64,000 bases of DNA from the NCBI RefSeq assembly GCF_900090225.1, contig NZ_FMHY01000002.1, positions 2,666,001 through 2,730,000 of the forward strand, in the 5' to 3' direction. The position numbers and the translations under genes were made by a program. Shown here piece by piece: positions 56,241 to 63,802 of this stretch (positions within the stretch are counted from its first letter, which is position 1; every line of letters starts with the position of its first letter). The stretch comes from Micromonospora eburnea (GTDB taxonomy: Bacteria > Actinomycetota > Actinomycetes > Mycobacteriales > Micromonosporaceae). The notes beneath the pieces are model-generated. The model made no database searches, was not told where the DNA came from, and saw nothing but the letters and a program-made list of their open reading frames with translations.

Positions 56241-56882
56241 ATGACCGGTGACCTGAGCGAGGCGGCCACCGCGGCGCAGGCGGGCGACGAGGACGCCTTC
56301 CGCTTCCTCTACCGCAGCCTCCAGCCCGGCCTGCTGCGCTACCTCACCGCCCTGGTGGGCGGGGACGCCGAGGACGTCGCGTCCGAGACCTGGTTGCAGA
56401 TCTCCCGCGACCTGCCCACCTTCACCGGCGGGGAGTTCCGGGCCTGGACGGTCACCATCGCGCGCAACCGGGCGATGGACCACCTGCGCCGGCAGCGGCG
56501 ACGACCGTCCCTCCCGGTGCCGGTCCAGGCGCTCAGCGGGCTGGCCGGGGACGCCGACACGGCCGAGCGGGCCGGCGAGAGCATCGGCACCGAGAGCGCG
56601 CTGGCGCTGATCGCGACCCTGCCGCCCCGGGAGGCGGAGGCGGTCCTGCTGCGGGCCGTGATCGGCCTCGACGCGGAGACCGCCGGGCGGGTTCTCGGCC
56701 GGCGCCCGGGAGCCGTTCGTACCGCAGCGCACCGCGGCCTGCGCCGGCTCGCCTCGCTCCTGGAACGCACCGACCCCGTATCGCTGTCCGACCGGGCCGG
56801 GGAGGCCGCCCCGCCCCACCCCCGTACCGGCCGGGGGCGGCAGGCGCCGAACGCGCCGACGGCGGAGCCGGCGGATGGATGA
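56241..56882 (+). CDS. ECF-like RNA polymerase sigma factor
   Basis: The protein has 213 residues from ATG 56241. Region 2 has DEDAFRFLYRSLQPGLLRYLTALVG, DAEDVASETWLQISRDL and FRAWTVTIARNRAMDHLRR. Region 4 has ALALIATLPPREAEAVLLRAVIGLDAETAGRVLG. The spacing between regions is typical of ECF factors; a short Pro/Gly-rich tail follows region 4. It is followed immediately by a gene for a membrane protein that may be its anti-sigma partner. Targets are unknown. Confidence 0.9.
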   Translation: MTGDLSEAATAAQAGDEDAFRFLYRSLQPGLLRYLTALVGGDAEDVASETWLQISRDLPTFTGGEFRAWTVTIARNRAMDHLRRQRRRPSLPVPVQALSGLAGDADTAERAGESIGTESALALIATLPPREAEAVLLRAVIGLDAETAGRVLGRRPGAVRTAAHRGLRRLASLLERTDPVSLSDRAGEAAPPHPRTGRGRQAPNAPTAEPADG

Positions 56883-56898
56883 CGGTGGGGGGATTGGG

Positions 56899-57657
56899 AT
56901 GAGCTTTCGCCGGCCCGACGACCGGGCGGAGTCCGAGCGTCTCCTCGACGCGGCCCGCGCCGGGCAGCCGCCACCCGGGGCCGACCCGCTGGCCCGGCTG
57001 CTCGCCGCGGCGAGCGCCCCGGGCGACTCGACCGAGCTGGCCGGTGAGGAGCAGGCGCTCGCCGCGTTCCGGGCGGCCCGGGCGAACCCGTCGGCGGCAC
57101 CGGCGCCGGCACCCCGGTGGGGACGCTTCCGGGTCGGCGTGGCGGCCTGGACGGCCGGAATCGCCGCCGTCGCCACCGCCGGGGTCGCCGTCGCCGCGGT
57201 GAACCTGGACCGGTCCGAGGTCCCGACGCCGACGCCGCCGCCGCCGTCGACCGTCTCGGCCGGCACCTCCGCCGGCAGTACCGGCGCGGGTAGCCCGAGC
57301 CGGCCGGCCCAGTCCCGGGCGGCGAGCCCGAGCACCGGTGCCCCCGTGCCGTCCGCCGAACCCGGCCCGACCGGTTCCGGCGACCCCGGAAAGCCGGCGC
57401 CGCCCGGGAATCTCGCCGGCCACTGCCGGGCGTACCTGGCGAAGTCGGCCGAGCAGCGGGCGCGGGCGCTGGACACGCCGGGCTTCGCCGGCCTGGTCAC
57501 GGCGGCCGGCGGAGCCGAGCAGGTCGAGGAGTACTGCGTCCGGCTCGTACCGGAGGCGGTCGGTAAGCCGCCGCCGGATGCCCGATCCACCCGGTCGCCC
57601 GAGGCCACGTCGATGCGGCCCCCCGCCCGTGCCACCGGAAAGCCGGACGCCGGCTGA
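56899..57657 (+). CDS. Single-pass membrane protein, probable partner of the sigma factor
   Basis: The protein has 252 residues from ATG 56899 (GGGGGG upstream; ATG 56875 overlaps the sigma stop). The N-terminal cytoplasmic part (about 1-75) has LLDAARAGQPPPGADPLARLLAAASAPG, similar to short helical sigma-binding segments. One transmembrane helix (about 83-105) leads to a Pro/Ser/Thr-rich extracellular part with two Cys (HCRAYLAK and EYCVRLV). No zinc-binding HxxxCxxC anti-sigma motif is seen. Position and topology suggest an anti-sigma or sensor role, by inference. Confidence 0.7.
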   Translation: MSFRRPDDRAESERLLDAARAGQPPPGADPLARLLAAASAPGDSTELAGEEQALAAFRAARANPSAAPAPAPRWGRFRVGVAAWTAGIAAVATAGVAVAAVNLDRSEVPTPTPPPPSTVSAGTSAGSTGAGSPSRPAQSRAASPSTGAPVPSAEPGPTGSGDPGKPAPPGNLAGHCRAYLAKSAEQRARALDTPGFAGLVTAAGGAEQVEEYCVRLVPEAVGKPPPDARSTRSPEATSMRPPARATGKPDAG

Positions 57658-57812
57658 TCCCGACAGCCACCAGATTCCGGACAAACATTCATCTCTCCGG
57701 ACGCGCGGATTCCGTCTGCTAGACACATGATGGTGGAAGCGTGTGCGACCGGTGACGGTGCGCGTCCTGGTCGACGCGGTGACCGCCACCCGGAGAGAGG
57801 AGCCGTCTCTTG

Positions 57813-59045
57813 GTGATGTCGCCGGAGTTGGACCGGGCCACCGTCCTGCGGGACGAGGCCGCGGCGGCCGGGTATCTCGCCAGGATCTGCTTCAAGACCG
57901 GCCCGCCCACCCTGACCGGTGTCGAGCTGGAATGGACGGTGCACGACGCCGCGGACCCGACCCGCCCGGTCGACCGCGAGCGCCTGCGCCGGGCGCTGGG
58001 GCGGCACAGCCCCGTCACCATCGACCCCACCAGCCCCGCCCAGAGACTCCGGCACGGCGGCGCCGTGACCGTGGAGCCGGGCGGGCAGGTGGAGATCTCC
58101 TCCGCGCCGCGACCCTCGGTCGCCGCGCTGATCCTGGCCACCGAGGCCGACATCGCCGAACTGACCGCCGCGCTGCACGCCGACGGTCTCGTTCTGGGCC
58201 GCAGCGGGATGGATCCCTGGCGGGCCCCGCTTCCGGTGCTGGAAACGCCCCGTTACCAGGCCATGCGATGCGTCTTCGACCGGCGCGGCCCGGCCGGTCG
58301 CGCCATGATGTACAGCACCGCCGGCCTCCAGGTCTGCCTCGACGCGGGGGAGCCGGCGCGGTTGGCGCAGCGATGGGCCGCCGCCCACGCGGTCGGGCCG
58401 CCGCTGCTGGCCGCCTTCGCCACCGCCGACCGCCACGCCGGCCGACGTACCGGATGGGCCTCCACGCGGATGGCCGCCTGGCTGGCCATCGACCCGGCCC
58501 GGACGGCCCCGGTCTGGTCGCCCGCCCGGCCCGACCGCGACCCGGTCGCCGCCTGGACGGAGTACGCGCTCGCCGCGCCCCTGCTCTGCGTACGCGACGA
58601 CGGCCCGGACTGGACCCCGCCGGCCGGCGTCACCTTCGCCGACTGGCTGGCCGGAGCGCTGCCCCACCCGCCGACCACCGACGACCTGGAGTACCACCTC
58701 AGCACCCTCTTCCCGCCGGTCCGCCCCCGCGGCTACCTGGAGATCCGCTATCTGGACGCCCAACCGGGCCGGGAGTGGGCGGTGCCGCTCGCGGTGCTGG
58801 CGGCGCTCTTCGCCGACCCGGGCACCACCCGGGAGGCGCTGGCCGTCGCCGAGCCGGTCGCCGACCGTTGGCACGCCGCCGCCCGGTACGGGCTGGCCGA
58901 CGCGCCGCTGGCCGACGCCGCGGCGGCGCTGTTCGAGCTGGCCCTGGCGGCCCTGCCCGGGCTGGACCTGCCGGCCGGACGCCACGAGGAGATGAGCCGA
59001 GGAATCCGGCGGCATCGCGCCGTCGTGGAGAGGAGGCACCGGTGA
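57813..59045 (+). CDS. egtA: Glutamate-cysteine ligase of ergothioneine biosynthesis (EgtA)
   Basis: The protein has 410 residues; GTG 57813 is chosen from a TTG/GTG/ATG cluster behind GAGGAG. GCS2-like features are GVELEWTVHD, a region with GGQVEISSAP, the MRCVFDRRG...MMYSTAGLQVCLDAG stretch and RPRGYLEIRYLDAQP. It joins Glu and Cys to give gamma-glutamylcysteine, the sulfur donor substrate of EgtB in the mycobacterial-type pathway. It is the first of four tightly packed egt genes. TAGACA near 57720 may be the -10. Confidence 0.92.
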   Translation: MMSPELDRATVLRDEAAAAGYLARICFKTGPPTLTGVELEWTVHDAADPTRPVDRERLRRALGRHSPVTIDPTSPAQRLRHGGAVTVEPGGQVEISSAPRPSVAALILATEADIAELTAALHADGLVLGRSGMDPWRAPLPVLETPRYQAMRCVFDRRGPAGRAMMYSTAGLQVCLDAGEPARLAQRWAAAHAVGPPLLAAFATADRHAGRRTGWASTRMAAWLAIDPARTAPVWSPARPDRDPVAAWTEYALAAPLLCVRDDGPDWTPPAGVTFADWLAGALPHPPTTDDLEYHLSTLFPPVRPRGYLEIRYLDAQPGREWAVPLAVLAALFADPGTTREALAVAEPVADRWHAAARYGLADAPLADAAAALFELALAALPGLDLPAGRHEEMSRGIRRHRAVVERRHR

Positions 59046-60379
59046 CCACGACCGAACGGACGGATACGGACAGCGAGCGGCTGCGCAGCCGGATCGCGGC
59101 GGAACTGGACCGCACCCGGGCCCGCAGCGCCCTGCTGACCGACGCGGTGGACGACGACGACCTGGTGCGGCAGCACTCGACGCTGATGTCGCCGCTGGTG
59201 TGGGACCTGGCGCACGTCGGCAACCAGGAGGAGCTGTGGCTGGTGCGCGACGTCGGCGGCCGTGAGCCGGTGCGCCGCGACATCGACGACCTGTACGACG
59301 CGTTCAAACAGCCGCGCCGGGACCGACCGTCGCTGCCCCTGCTGCCCCCGGCCGAGGCACGGGCGTACGTGCGTACCGTGCGGCACAAGGTCCTCGACCT
59401 GCTCGACGGTGTCCGGTTCACCGACCGGAGGCTGGTCGAGGACGGCTTCGCGTTCGGGATGATCGTGCAGCACGAGCAGCAGCACGACGAGACCATGCTC
59501 GCCACCCACCAGCTGCGTGCCGGGGCGCCGGTGCTGGACGCGCCGCCGCCACCCGAGCCGCGCGCCCGGGTGGCCGGCGAGGTGCTGGTGCCGGCCGGGC
59601 CGTTCACCATGGGCACCTCGACCGACCCGTGGGCGCTGGACAACGAGCGCCCCGCGCACACCGTCGAGCTGCCGGCGTACGTCATCGACGTGGCGCCGGT
59701 CACCAACGGGCAGTACCGGGCCTTCGTCGCCGACGGCGGGTACGACGAGCCGCGCTGGTGGAGCGCGGCCGGCTGGCGGCACCGCGTGGAGGCCGAGCTG
59801 AGCGCACCGATGCACTGGCGGCGGGACGGCGACGGCTGGGCGTACCGCCGGTTCGGCCGGTGGTCGCCGGTACGCGACGACGAGCCCGTGGTGCACGTCT
59901 GCTGGTACGAGGCGGAGGCGTACGCGGCCTGGGCCGGCAAGCGGCTGCCGACCGAGGCGGAGTGGGAGAAGGCGGCCCGCTGGGACCCGGCGACCGGCCG
60001 GTCCCGGCGCTATCCGTGGGGCGACGAGGACCCGACGGTCGAGCACGCCAACCTGGGTCAGCGGCACCTGTGGCCGGCACCGGTGGGGGCGTATCCGGCG
60101 GGCGCGTCGCCGCTGGGCGTGCACCAACTCGTCGGCGACGTCTGGGAGTGGACCTCGACGACGTTCCGGGGGCATCCGGGCTTCGTCGCGTTCCCCTACC
60201 GGGAGTACTCGGAGGTCTTCTTCGGCGACGACTACCGGGTGCTGCGCGGCGGCTCCTTCGGCACCGACCGGGCCGCCTGCCGGGGCACGTTCCGCAACTG
60301 GGACTACCCGATCCGCCGGCAGATCTTCAGCGGCTTCCGCTGCGCCCGCGACGCCCGGACGGAAGAGGCGGCGGCGTGA
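59042..60379 (+). CDS. egtB: Ergothioneine biosynthesis iron enzyme EgtB
   Basis: The protein has 445 residues from GTG 59042 (overlap with egtA). The DinB_2 N-terminal domain provides the iron ligands His58 (DLAHVGN), His144 and His148 (HEQQHDET). The formylglycine-generating-like C-terminal domain has FTMGTSTDPWALDNERPAH, GKRLPTEAEWEKAARW and the closing GGSFGTDRAACRGTFRNWDYP. It joins gamma-glutamylcysteine to hercynine as a sulfoxide using O2. All three ligands are present. The next gene starts 16 bases downstream. Confidence 0.96.
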   Translation: MTTTERTDTDSERLRSRIAAELDRTRARSALLTDAVDDDDLVRQHSTLMSPLVWDLAHVGNQEELWLVRDVGGREPVRRDIDDLYDAFKQPRRDRPSLPLLPPAEARAYVRTVRHKVLDLLDGVRFTDRRLVEDGFAFGMIVQHEQQHDETMLATHQLRAGAPVLDAPPPPEPRARVAGEVLVPAGPFTMGTSTDPWALDNERPAHTVELPAYVIDVAPVTNGQYRAFVADGGYDEPRWWSAAGWRHRVEAELSAPMHWRRDGDGWAYRRFGRWSPVRDDEPVVHVCWYEAEAYAAWAGKRLPTEAEWEKAARWDPATGRSRRYPWGDEDPTVEHANLGQRHLWPAPVGAYPAGASPLGVHQLVGDVWEWTSTTFRGHPGFVAFPYREYSEVFFGDDYRVLRGGSFGTDRAACRGTFRNWDYPIRRQIFSGFRCARDARTEEAAA

Positions 60380-60395
60380 CCGGCGGTGCCGGCTG

Positions 60396-61316
60396 ATGTG
60401 CCGCCACCTGGCGTACCTCGGTCCGCCGGTCAGCCTGCGGAGCCTGCTGTACGACCCGCCGTACGGGCTGCTGCGGCAGTCCTGGGTGCCCCGGGACATG
60501 CGCGGCGGCGGCACGATCAACGCGGACGGCTTCGGGATCGGCTGGTACCCGGGCGGCGGCGGCGACCCGGTGCGCTACCGGCGGGCACAGCCGCTGTGGA
60601 GCGACACCACCCTGCCGGAGCTGGCCGCGGTGACTGTCGCCGGTGCGGTGCTGGCCGCCGTCCGGTCCGCCACGGTCGGCATGCCGGTGCAGGAGACGGC
60701 CGCCGCGCCGTTCGCCGAGGGGCGCTGGCTGTTCAGCCACAACGGCGTGGTCCGGGGCTGGCCGGACGCGGTGGTGCCGCTCGCCGCGGAACTGCCGGTC
60801 CGTGACCTGCTGACGCTGGACGCGCCGACCGACGCGGCGCTGCTCTGGGCGCTGGTCCGGCATCGGCTGCGGGCCGGCGAGGACCCGGCGGCAGCGGTGG
60901 CCGCAACCGTGGCGGCGGTCAGCGCGGCGGCCCCCGGGTCGCGGTTGAACCTGCTGCTGACCGACGGCGAGACCGTGGTGGCCAGCGTGGCCGGGCACGC
61001 GCTGTCGCTGCGGCGTACCCCGGGGTCGGTGGTGTTGGCCTCGGAGCCCCTCGACGACGACCCGGGCTGGCGGGCGGTGCCGGAGGGGCGGTTGGTGGTG
61101 GCCACCGCGACCGGGGTGCACAGCCGGGACTGGTCGGCTGACGCGGACGTTTCCATATCTCAGCCAGAAGGGACAGCTCATGAGCGCGGAGCCACTGGAG
61201 ATCTACCTGGAGGAGCAGGACCTCGGCCGCGGCCTGCGGGAGGACGTCCGGCTAGGGCTGACGGCGCGGCCGAAGTGGCTGCCGCCGAAATGGTTCTACG
61301 ACGCGCGCGGCAGTGA
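60396..61316 (+). CDS. egtC: Ergothioneine amidohydrolase EgtC, with unusual C-terminal run-on
   Basis: The frame starts MCRHLAYLG, where Cys2 is the N-terminal nucleophile of class II glutamine amidotransferase-like enzymes after Met removal. GGTINADGFGIGWY, VLAAVRSATVGMPV and FSHNGVV are family motifs. It removes Glu from the EgtB product. The frame continues to 61316, overlapping egtD by 137 bases. The last 45 or so residues (Gly/Pro/Arg/Ala-rich) look like egtD read in another frame. EgtC proteins usually end near residue 250, so a lost stop or indel near 61150-61180 is possible. Confidence 0.88.
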   Translation: MCRHLAYLGPPVSLRSLLYDPPYGLLRQSWVPRDMRGGGTINADGFGIGWYPGGGGDPVRYRRAQPLWSDTTLPELAAVTVAGAVLAAVRSATVGMPVQETAAAPFAEGRWLFSHNGVVRGWPDAVVPLAAELPVRDLLTLDAPTDAALLWALVRHRLRAGEDPAAAVAATVAAVSAAAPGSRLNLLLTDGETVVASVAGHALSLRRTPGSVVLASEPLDDDPGWRAVPEGRLVVATATGVHSRDWSADADVSISQPEGTAHERGATGDLPGGAGPRPRPAGGRPARADGAAEVAAAEMVLRRARQ

Positions 61317-62145
61317 ACTGTTCGGGGAGATCACCCGGCTGCCGGAGTACTACCCGACCCGGGCCGAGCGGGCCGTGCTGGCCGAGCACGCCGACGAGAT
61401 CGTCGAGTTGACCGGCGCGAAGACGTTGATCGAGCTGGGGTCCGGCTCGTCGGAGAAGACCCGGTTGCTGCTGGACGCGTTCACCCGGCACGGCGAGTTG
61501 GGCACGTTCGTGCCGCTGGACGTCTCGGTCAGCGCGCTGCGCCAGTCCACCGGGCAGATCGCCGCCGAATATCCCGGCCTGCGGGTACGCGGCATCGTCG
61601 GCGACTTCACCCGGCAACTGGACCGGCTGCCCACCGGCGGCCGGCGGCTGGTGGTGTTCCTCGGCGGGACCATCGGCAACCTGCTCCCGGTGGAGCGGGC
61701 CGAGTTCCTCACCGCCATGCGCGCCGCCCTGGAGGCCGGCGACTGGCTGCTGATCGGCACCGACCTGGTCAAGGACCCGAAGATGATCGTGCCCGCGTAC
61801 GACGACGCCGCCGGGGTGACCGCCGAGTTCAACCGCAACGTGCTCCACGTGATCAACCGGGAGCTGGGTGCCGACTTCGACCCGGAGGCGTTCACCCACG
61901 TGGCGGTCTGGGACCCGGAGCACGAGTGGATCGAGATGCGGTTGCGTGCCGAGCACCCGATGCGGGTGCACGTGCTGGACCTGACCGTCGAGTTCGCCGC
62001 CGGCGAGGAGTTGCGTACCGAGATCTCGGCGAAGTTCCGGCCGGCGGGGATCGCGGCGGAGCTGGCCGACGCCGGGTTCGAGCGGCAGTCGTTCTGGACC
62101 GACCCCGGCGGGCTGTTCGGCGTCACCCTCGCCCGGGCCGACTGA
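61180..62145 (+). CDS. egtD: L-histidine N-alpha-methyltransferase EgtD
   Basis: The protein has 321 residues from ATG 61180 with AGAAGGGA upstream. Family motifs are LPPKWFYDARGSELFGEITRLPEYYPTRAE, IELGSGSSEKTRLLLDA, VPLDVSVSALR and FLGGTIGNLLP, then the substrate-binding AYDDAAGVTAEFNRNVLHVINREL. It trimethylates His to hercynine with SAM, the first pathway step. The final lyase EgtE is not seen in the window; another PLP lyase elsewhere must complete the pathway. Confidence 0.96.
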   Translation: MSAEPLEIYLEEQDLGRGLREDVRLGLTARPKWLPPKWFYDARGSELFGEITRLPEYYPTRAERAVLAEHADEIVELTGAKTLIELGSGSSEKTRLLLDAFTRHGELGTFVPLDVSVSALRQSTGQIAAEYPGLRVRGIVGDFTRQLDRLPTGGRRLVVFLGGTIGNLLPVERAEFLTAMRAALEAGDWLLIGTDLVKDPKMIVPAYDDAAGVTAEFNRNVLHVINRELGADFDPEAFTHVAVWDPEHEWIEMRLRAEHPMRVHVLDLTVEFAAGEELRTEISAKFRPAGIAAELADAGFERQSFWTDPGGLFGVTLARAD

Positions 62146-62209
62146 AGGGCCGCGCAGAGCCGGGCGTTGTTCCCCCGCGCCGGCCGGGCCCCGGAGGTGG
62201 GCTAGGCTG

Positions 62210-62345
62210 GTCGGTGCGAAGGGGAGTAGCCCCCAATGTCGTGGTCGACATACTGATGCGTCCCGCATCCGGCCACGCGGCCCCGGCCTCGGGGCGGGCG
62301 AGACCTTCGACTCAGGCTGTCGCAGCCGGGTCGAGGGCACCCCAT
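62210..62345 (+). ncRNA. yybP-ykoY (manganese) riboswitch upstream of the GDT1 gene
   Basis: The leader contains GGTGCGAAGGGGAGTAGC (62214-62230), the conserved loop of the yybP-ykoY class. After a variable stem comes GCGAGACCTTCGACTCAGGC (62298-62317), then CGCAGCCGGGTCGAGG (62321-62336). Block order and spacing match the class, which senses Mn2+ and controls Mn exporters, including TMEM165/GDT1 proteins. TAGGCT at 62203-62208 is a likely -10, placing the RNA start near 62215. The gene starts 32 bases after the element. Confidence 0.92.
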
Positions 62346-62376
62346 ACCTCCTCCCGGCTTGATCGGGAAGGTTCAG

Positions 62377-62964
62377 ATGGACGGTTTCCTCGTCGCGCTG
62401 CTGGTCAGCTTCGGCGTCATCTTCGTCGCCGAGCTGGGCGACAAGTCCCAGCTCATGGCACTGACGTTCGCCACGCGGTTCAAGCCCGTGCCGGTGCTCA
62501 TCGGCATCACCGTCGCCACCGCGCTCGTGCACCTGGCGTCGGTGGGGATCGGGTACGGACTGCACGCCGCGCTGCCCACCAGCTGGATCTCGCTCATCGC
62601 CGGCGTGGCGTTCCTCGGCTTCGGCGCGTGGACCCTGCGCGGCGACAAGCTCACCGAGGAGGAGAAGCGTAAGGCGGAGAAGAGCAGCCGCAACGCCATC
62701 ATCGCCGTCGGCGTCGCGTTCTTCCTGGCCGAGCTGGGTGACAAGACCATGTTGGCCACCATCACCCTGGCCACCAAGTACGGCTGGTTCGGCACCTGGC
62801 TCGGCTCCACCCTCGGCATGGTGGCCGCCGACGCGCTGGCGATCATGGTGGGCCGGCTGCTCGGCCGGCACCTGCCGGAGAAGGCCATCCGGTACGGCGC
62901 GGCGGTCCTGTTCGCCGTCACCGGCCTCTGGCTGATCCTCGAGGCGGTCGCCAAGCTGACCTGA
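62377..62964 (+). CDS. TMEM165/GDT1 (UPF0016) family cation transporter
   Basis: The protein has 195 residues from ATG 62377 (GGGAAG upstream). Two repeats each carry the family motif E-x-G-D-(K/R): AELGDKSQLMAL near residue 15 and AELGDKTMLATI near residue 120. Six membrane helices with a charged central loop (GDKLTEEEKRKAEKSSR) complete the fold. Bacterial members export Mn2+ (or exchange Ca2+/Mn2+ for H+). The Mn riboswitch upstream supports a Mn-efflux role. Confidence 0.94.
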   Translation: MDGFLVALLVSFGVIFVAELGDKSQLMALTFATRFKPVPVLIGITVATALVHLASVGIGYGLHAALPTSWISLIAGVAFLGFGAWTLRGDKLTEEEKRKAEKSSRNAIIAVGVAFFLAELGDKTMLATITLATKYGWFGTWLGSTLGMVAADALAIMVGRLLGRHLPEKAIRYGAAVLFAVTGLWLILEAVAKLT

Positions 62965-62967
62965 GCC

Positions 62968-63026
62968 CCGCTCCCGGTTCCGCCGTCCCGCTCCAGGCCG
63001 GGCGGTGGTGGCGGAACCGGGAGCGG
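62968..63026 (+). terminator. Perfect 17-bp inverted repeat after the GDT1 gene
   Basis: Arms 62968-62984 (CCGCTCCCGGTTCCGCC) and 63010-63026 are perfect complements around a 25-base loop, starting 4 bases past the stop. It is a strong hairpin with probable terminator function. Confidence 0.75.
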
Positions 63027-63194
63027 TGTCTCTCCGGTGCGGCGGTCCGCACCAGGCGCCGTGCCGGGCGGCGGCGTCGATGATCGTGCGCGCCGCGCCG
63101 GGTATGAACATCTCCGGCCCGCTGCGGCGCAGCGGAGCAGCGCATAGCGTGACCCACGAGAGGCGAACGCTGCCACGAGCGGGAGGTCCAGCGC

Positions 63195-63410
63195 ATGAGC
63201 AGGCACGACGAGCCCAACGAGTACGGCTTCGCCGGTGACCCCACGGCCCCGGAGCCGCCGCCCGGCGGGCGCGCCGACGAGCAGGACAAGGCCGAGGCGG
63301 TCGCGGTGCCGGGCGACGACCTGATGGAGCCGTACGCCGAGGCGGTGGAGGAGGAGACCGAGGAGCCGGCGGAGACCGAGCGGGAGCGTACGGCCGAACA
63401 CCGGCGCTGA
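63195..63410 (+). CDS. Small acidic hypothetical protein
   Basis: The protein has 71 residues from ATG 63195 with GGGAGG upstream. It is strongly acidic (runs of Glu such as EAVEEETEEPAETERER) and Pro-rich at the N-terminus, without hydrophobic segments; probably disordered. A CATAGCGT box (63143-63150 region) upstream resembles two other promoters of the window. The function is unknown. Confidence 0.65.
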   Translation: MSRHDEPNEYGFAGDPTAPEPPPGGRADEQDKAEAVAVPGDDLMEPYAEAVEEETEEPAETERERTAEHRR

Positions 63411-63465
63411 CCGGCGTACCCGCGCGCCGGTCGCGCTACCGGGCGCCGCCGCGGTTGCGGTCTCG

Positions 63466-63802
63466 TACAGGGCCGCCCGATACGGACGGACCCTCGCCCG
63501 CATCGACCGGTTCGCGCCCACGTCGCAGACGTGCTCGGCGTGCGGCCGGACCGACGGACCCAAACCGCTGTCCGTCCGGTCGTGGACCTGCCCCTGCGGG
63601 CGGTCCACGACCGGGACGCCAACCCAGCGATCAACGTGCTCGCGGCGGGACGCGCCGAGAGCGTGAACGCCTGTAAAGCGCAGGTAAGACCAGCATCCGT
63701 GCCGGCACCGCGCCGTGAAACGGCGAATCCACCCAGGCGTTGCGGGCTGTTCCGCCCGCAACGCGGAGGGAATCCCCGTCCCTTCAGGGCGGGAGACCGT
63801 CA
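63466..63802 (+). pseudogene. IS200/IS605-type TnpB (OrfB) 3' remnant with right end
   Basis: From 63466 the frame reads YRAARYGRTLARIDRF, then PTSQTCSACGRTDGPKPLSVRSWTC. These are the C-terminal RuvC/zinc-finger motifs of TnpB (CSxCG). Near 63590 the frame is lost. The continuation VHDRDANPAINVLAAGRAES and VNACKAQVRPASVP is in another frame, and the second CxxC is short by a codon, as if about 4 bases were deleted. The segment GGAATCCCCGTCCCTTCAGGGCGGGAG (63770-63795 region) is a typical element right end. The 5' two thirds of the gene and the left end are absent. Confidence 0.85.
63770..63802 (+). mobile_element. Right end hairpin of the IS605-family remnant
   Basis: CCCCGTCCCTTCAGGGCGGG-type foldback followed by GTCAAG is the usual right-end structure of these elements. 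In intact elements this region also gives the 3' end of the TnpB guide RNA. TCAA at 63800-63803 would be the cleavage-site remnant and overlaps the complement of the nhaA stop codon. Confidence 0.6.

Noticed and set aside
56054..56251. A 65-codon ORF before the sigma factor gene
   Set aside because: There is no ribosome binding site and no coding-like composition, and it overlaps the sigma factor start; treated as non-coding.
56130..59039. A 969-codon open frame on the minus strand
   Set aside because: It is the shadow of the sigma factor, membrane protein and egtA genes; low-complexity composition and no family motif.
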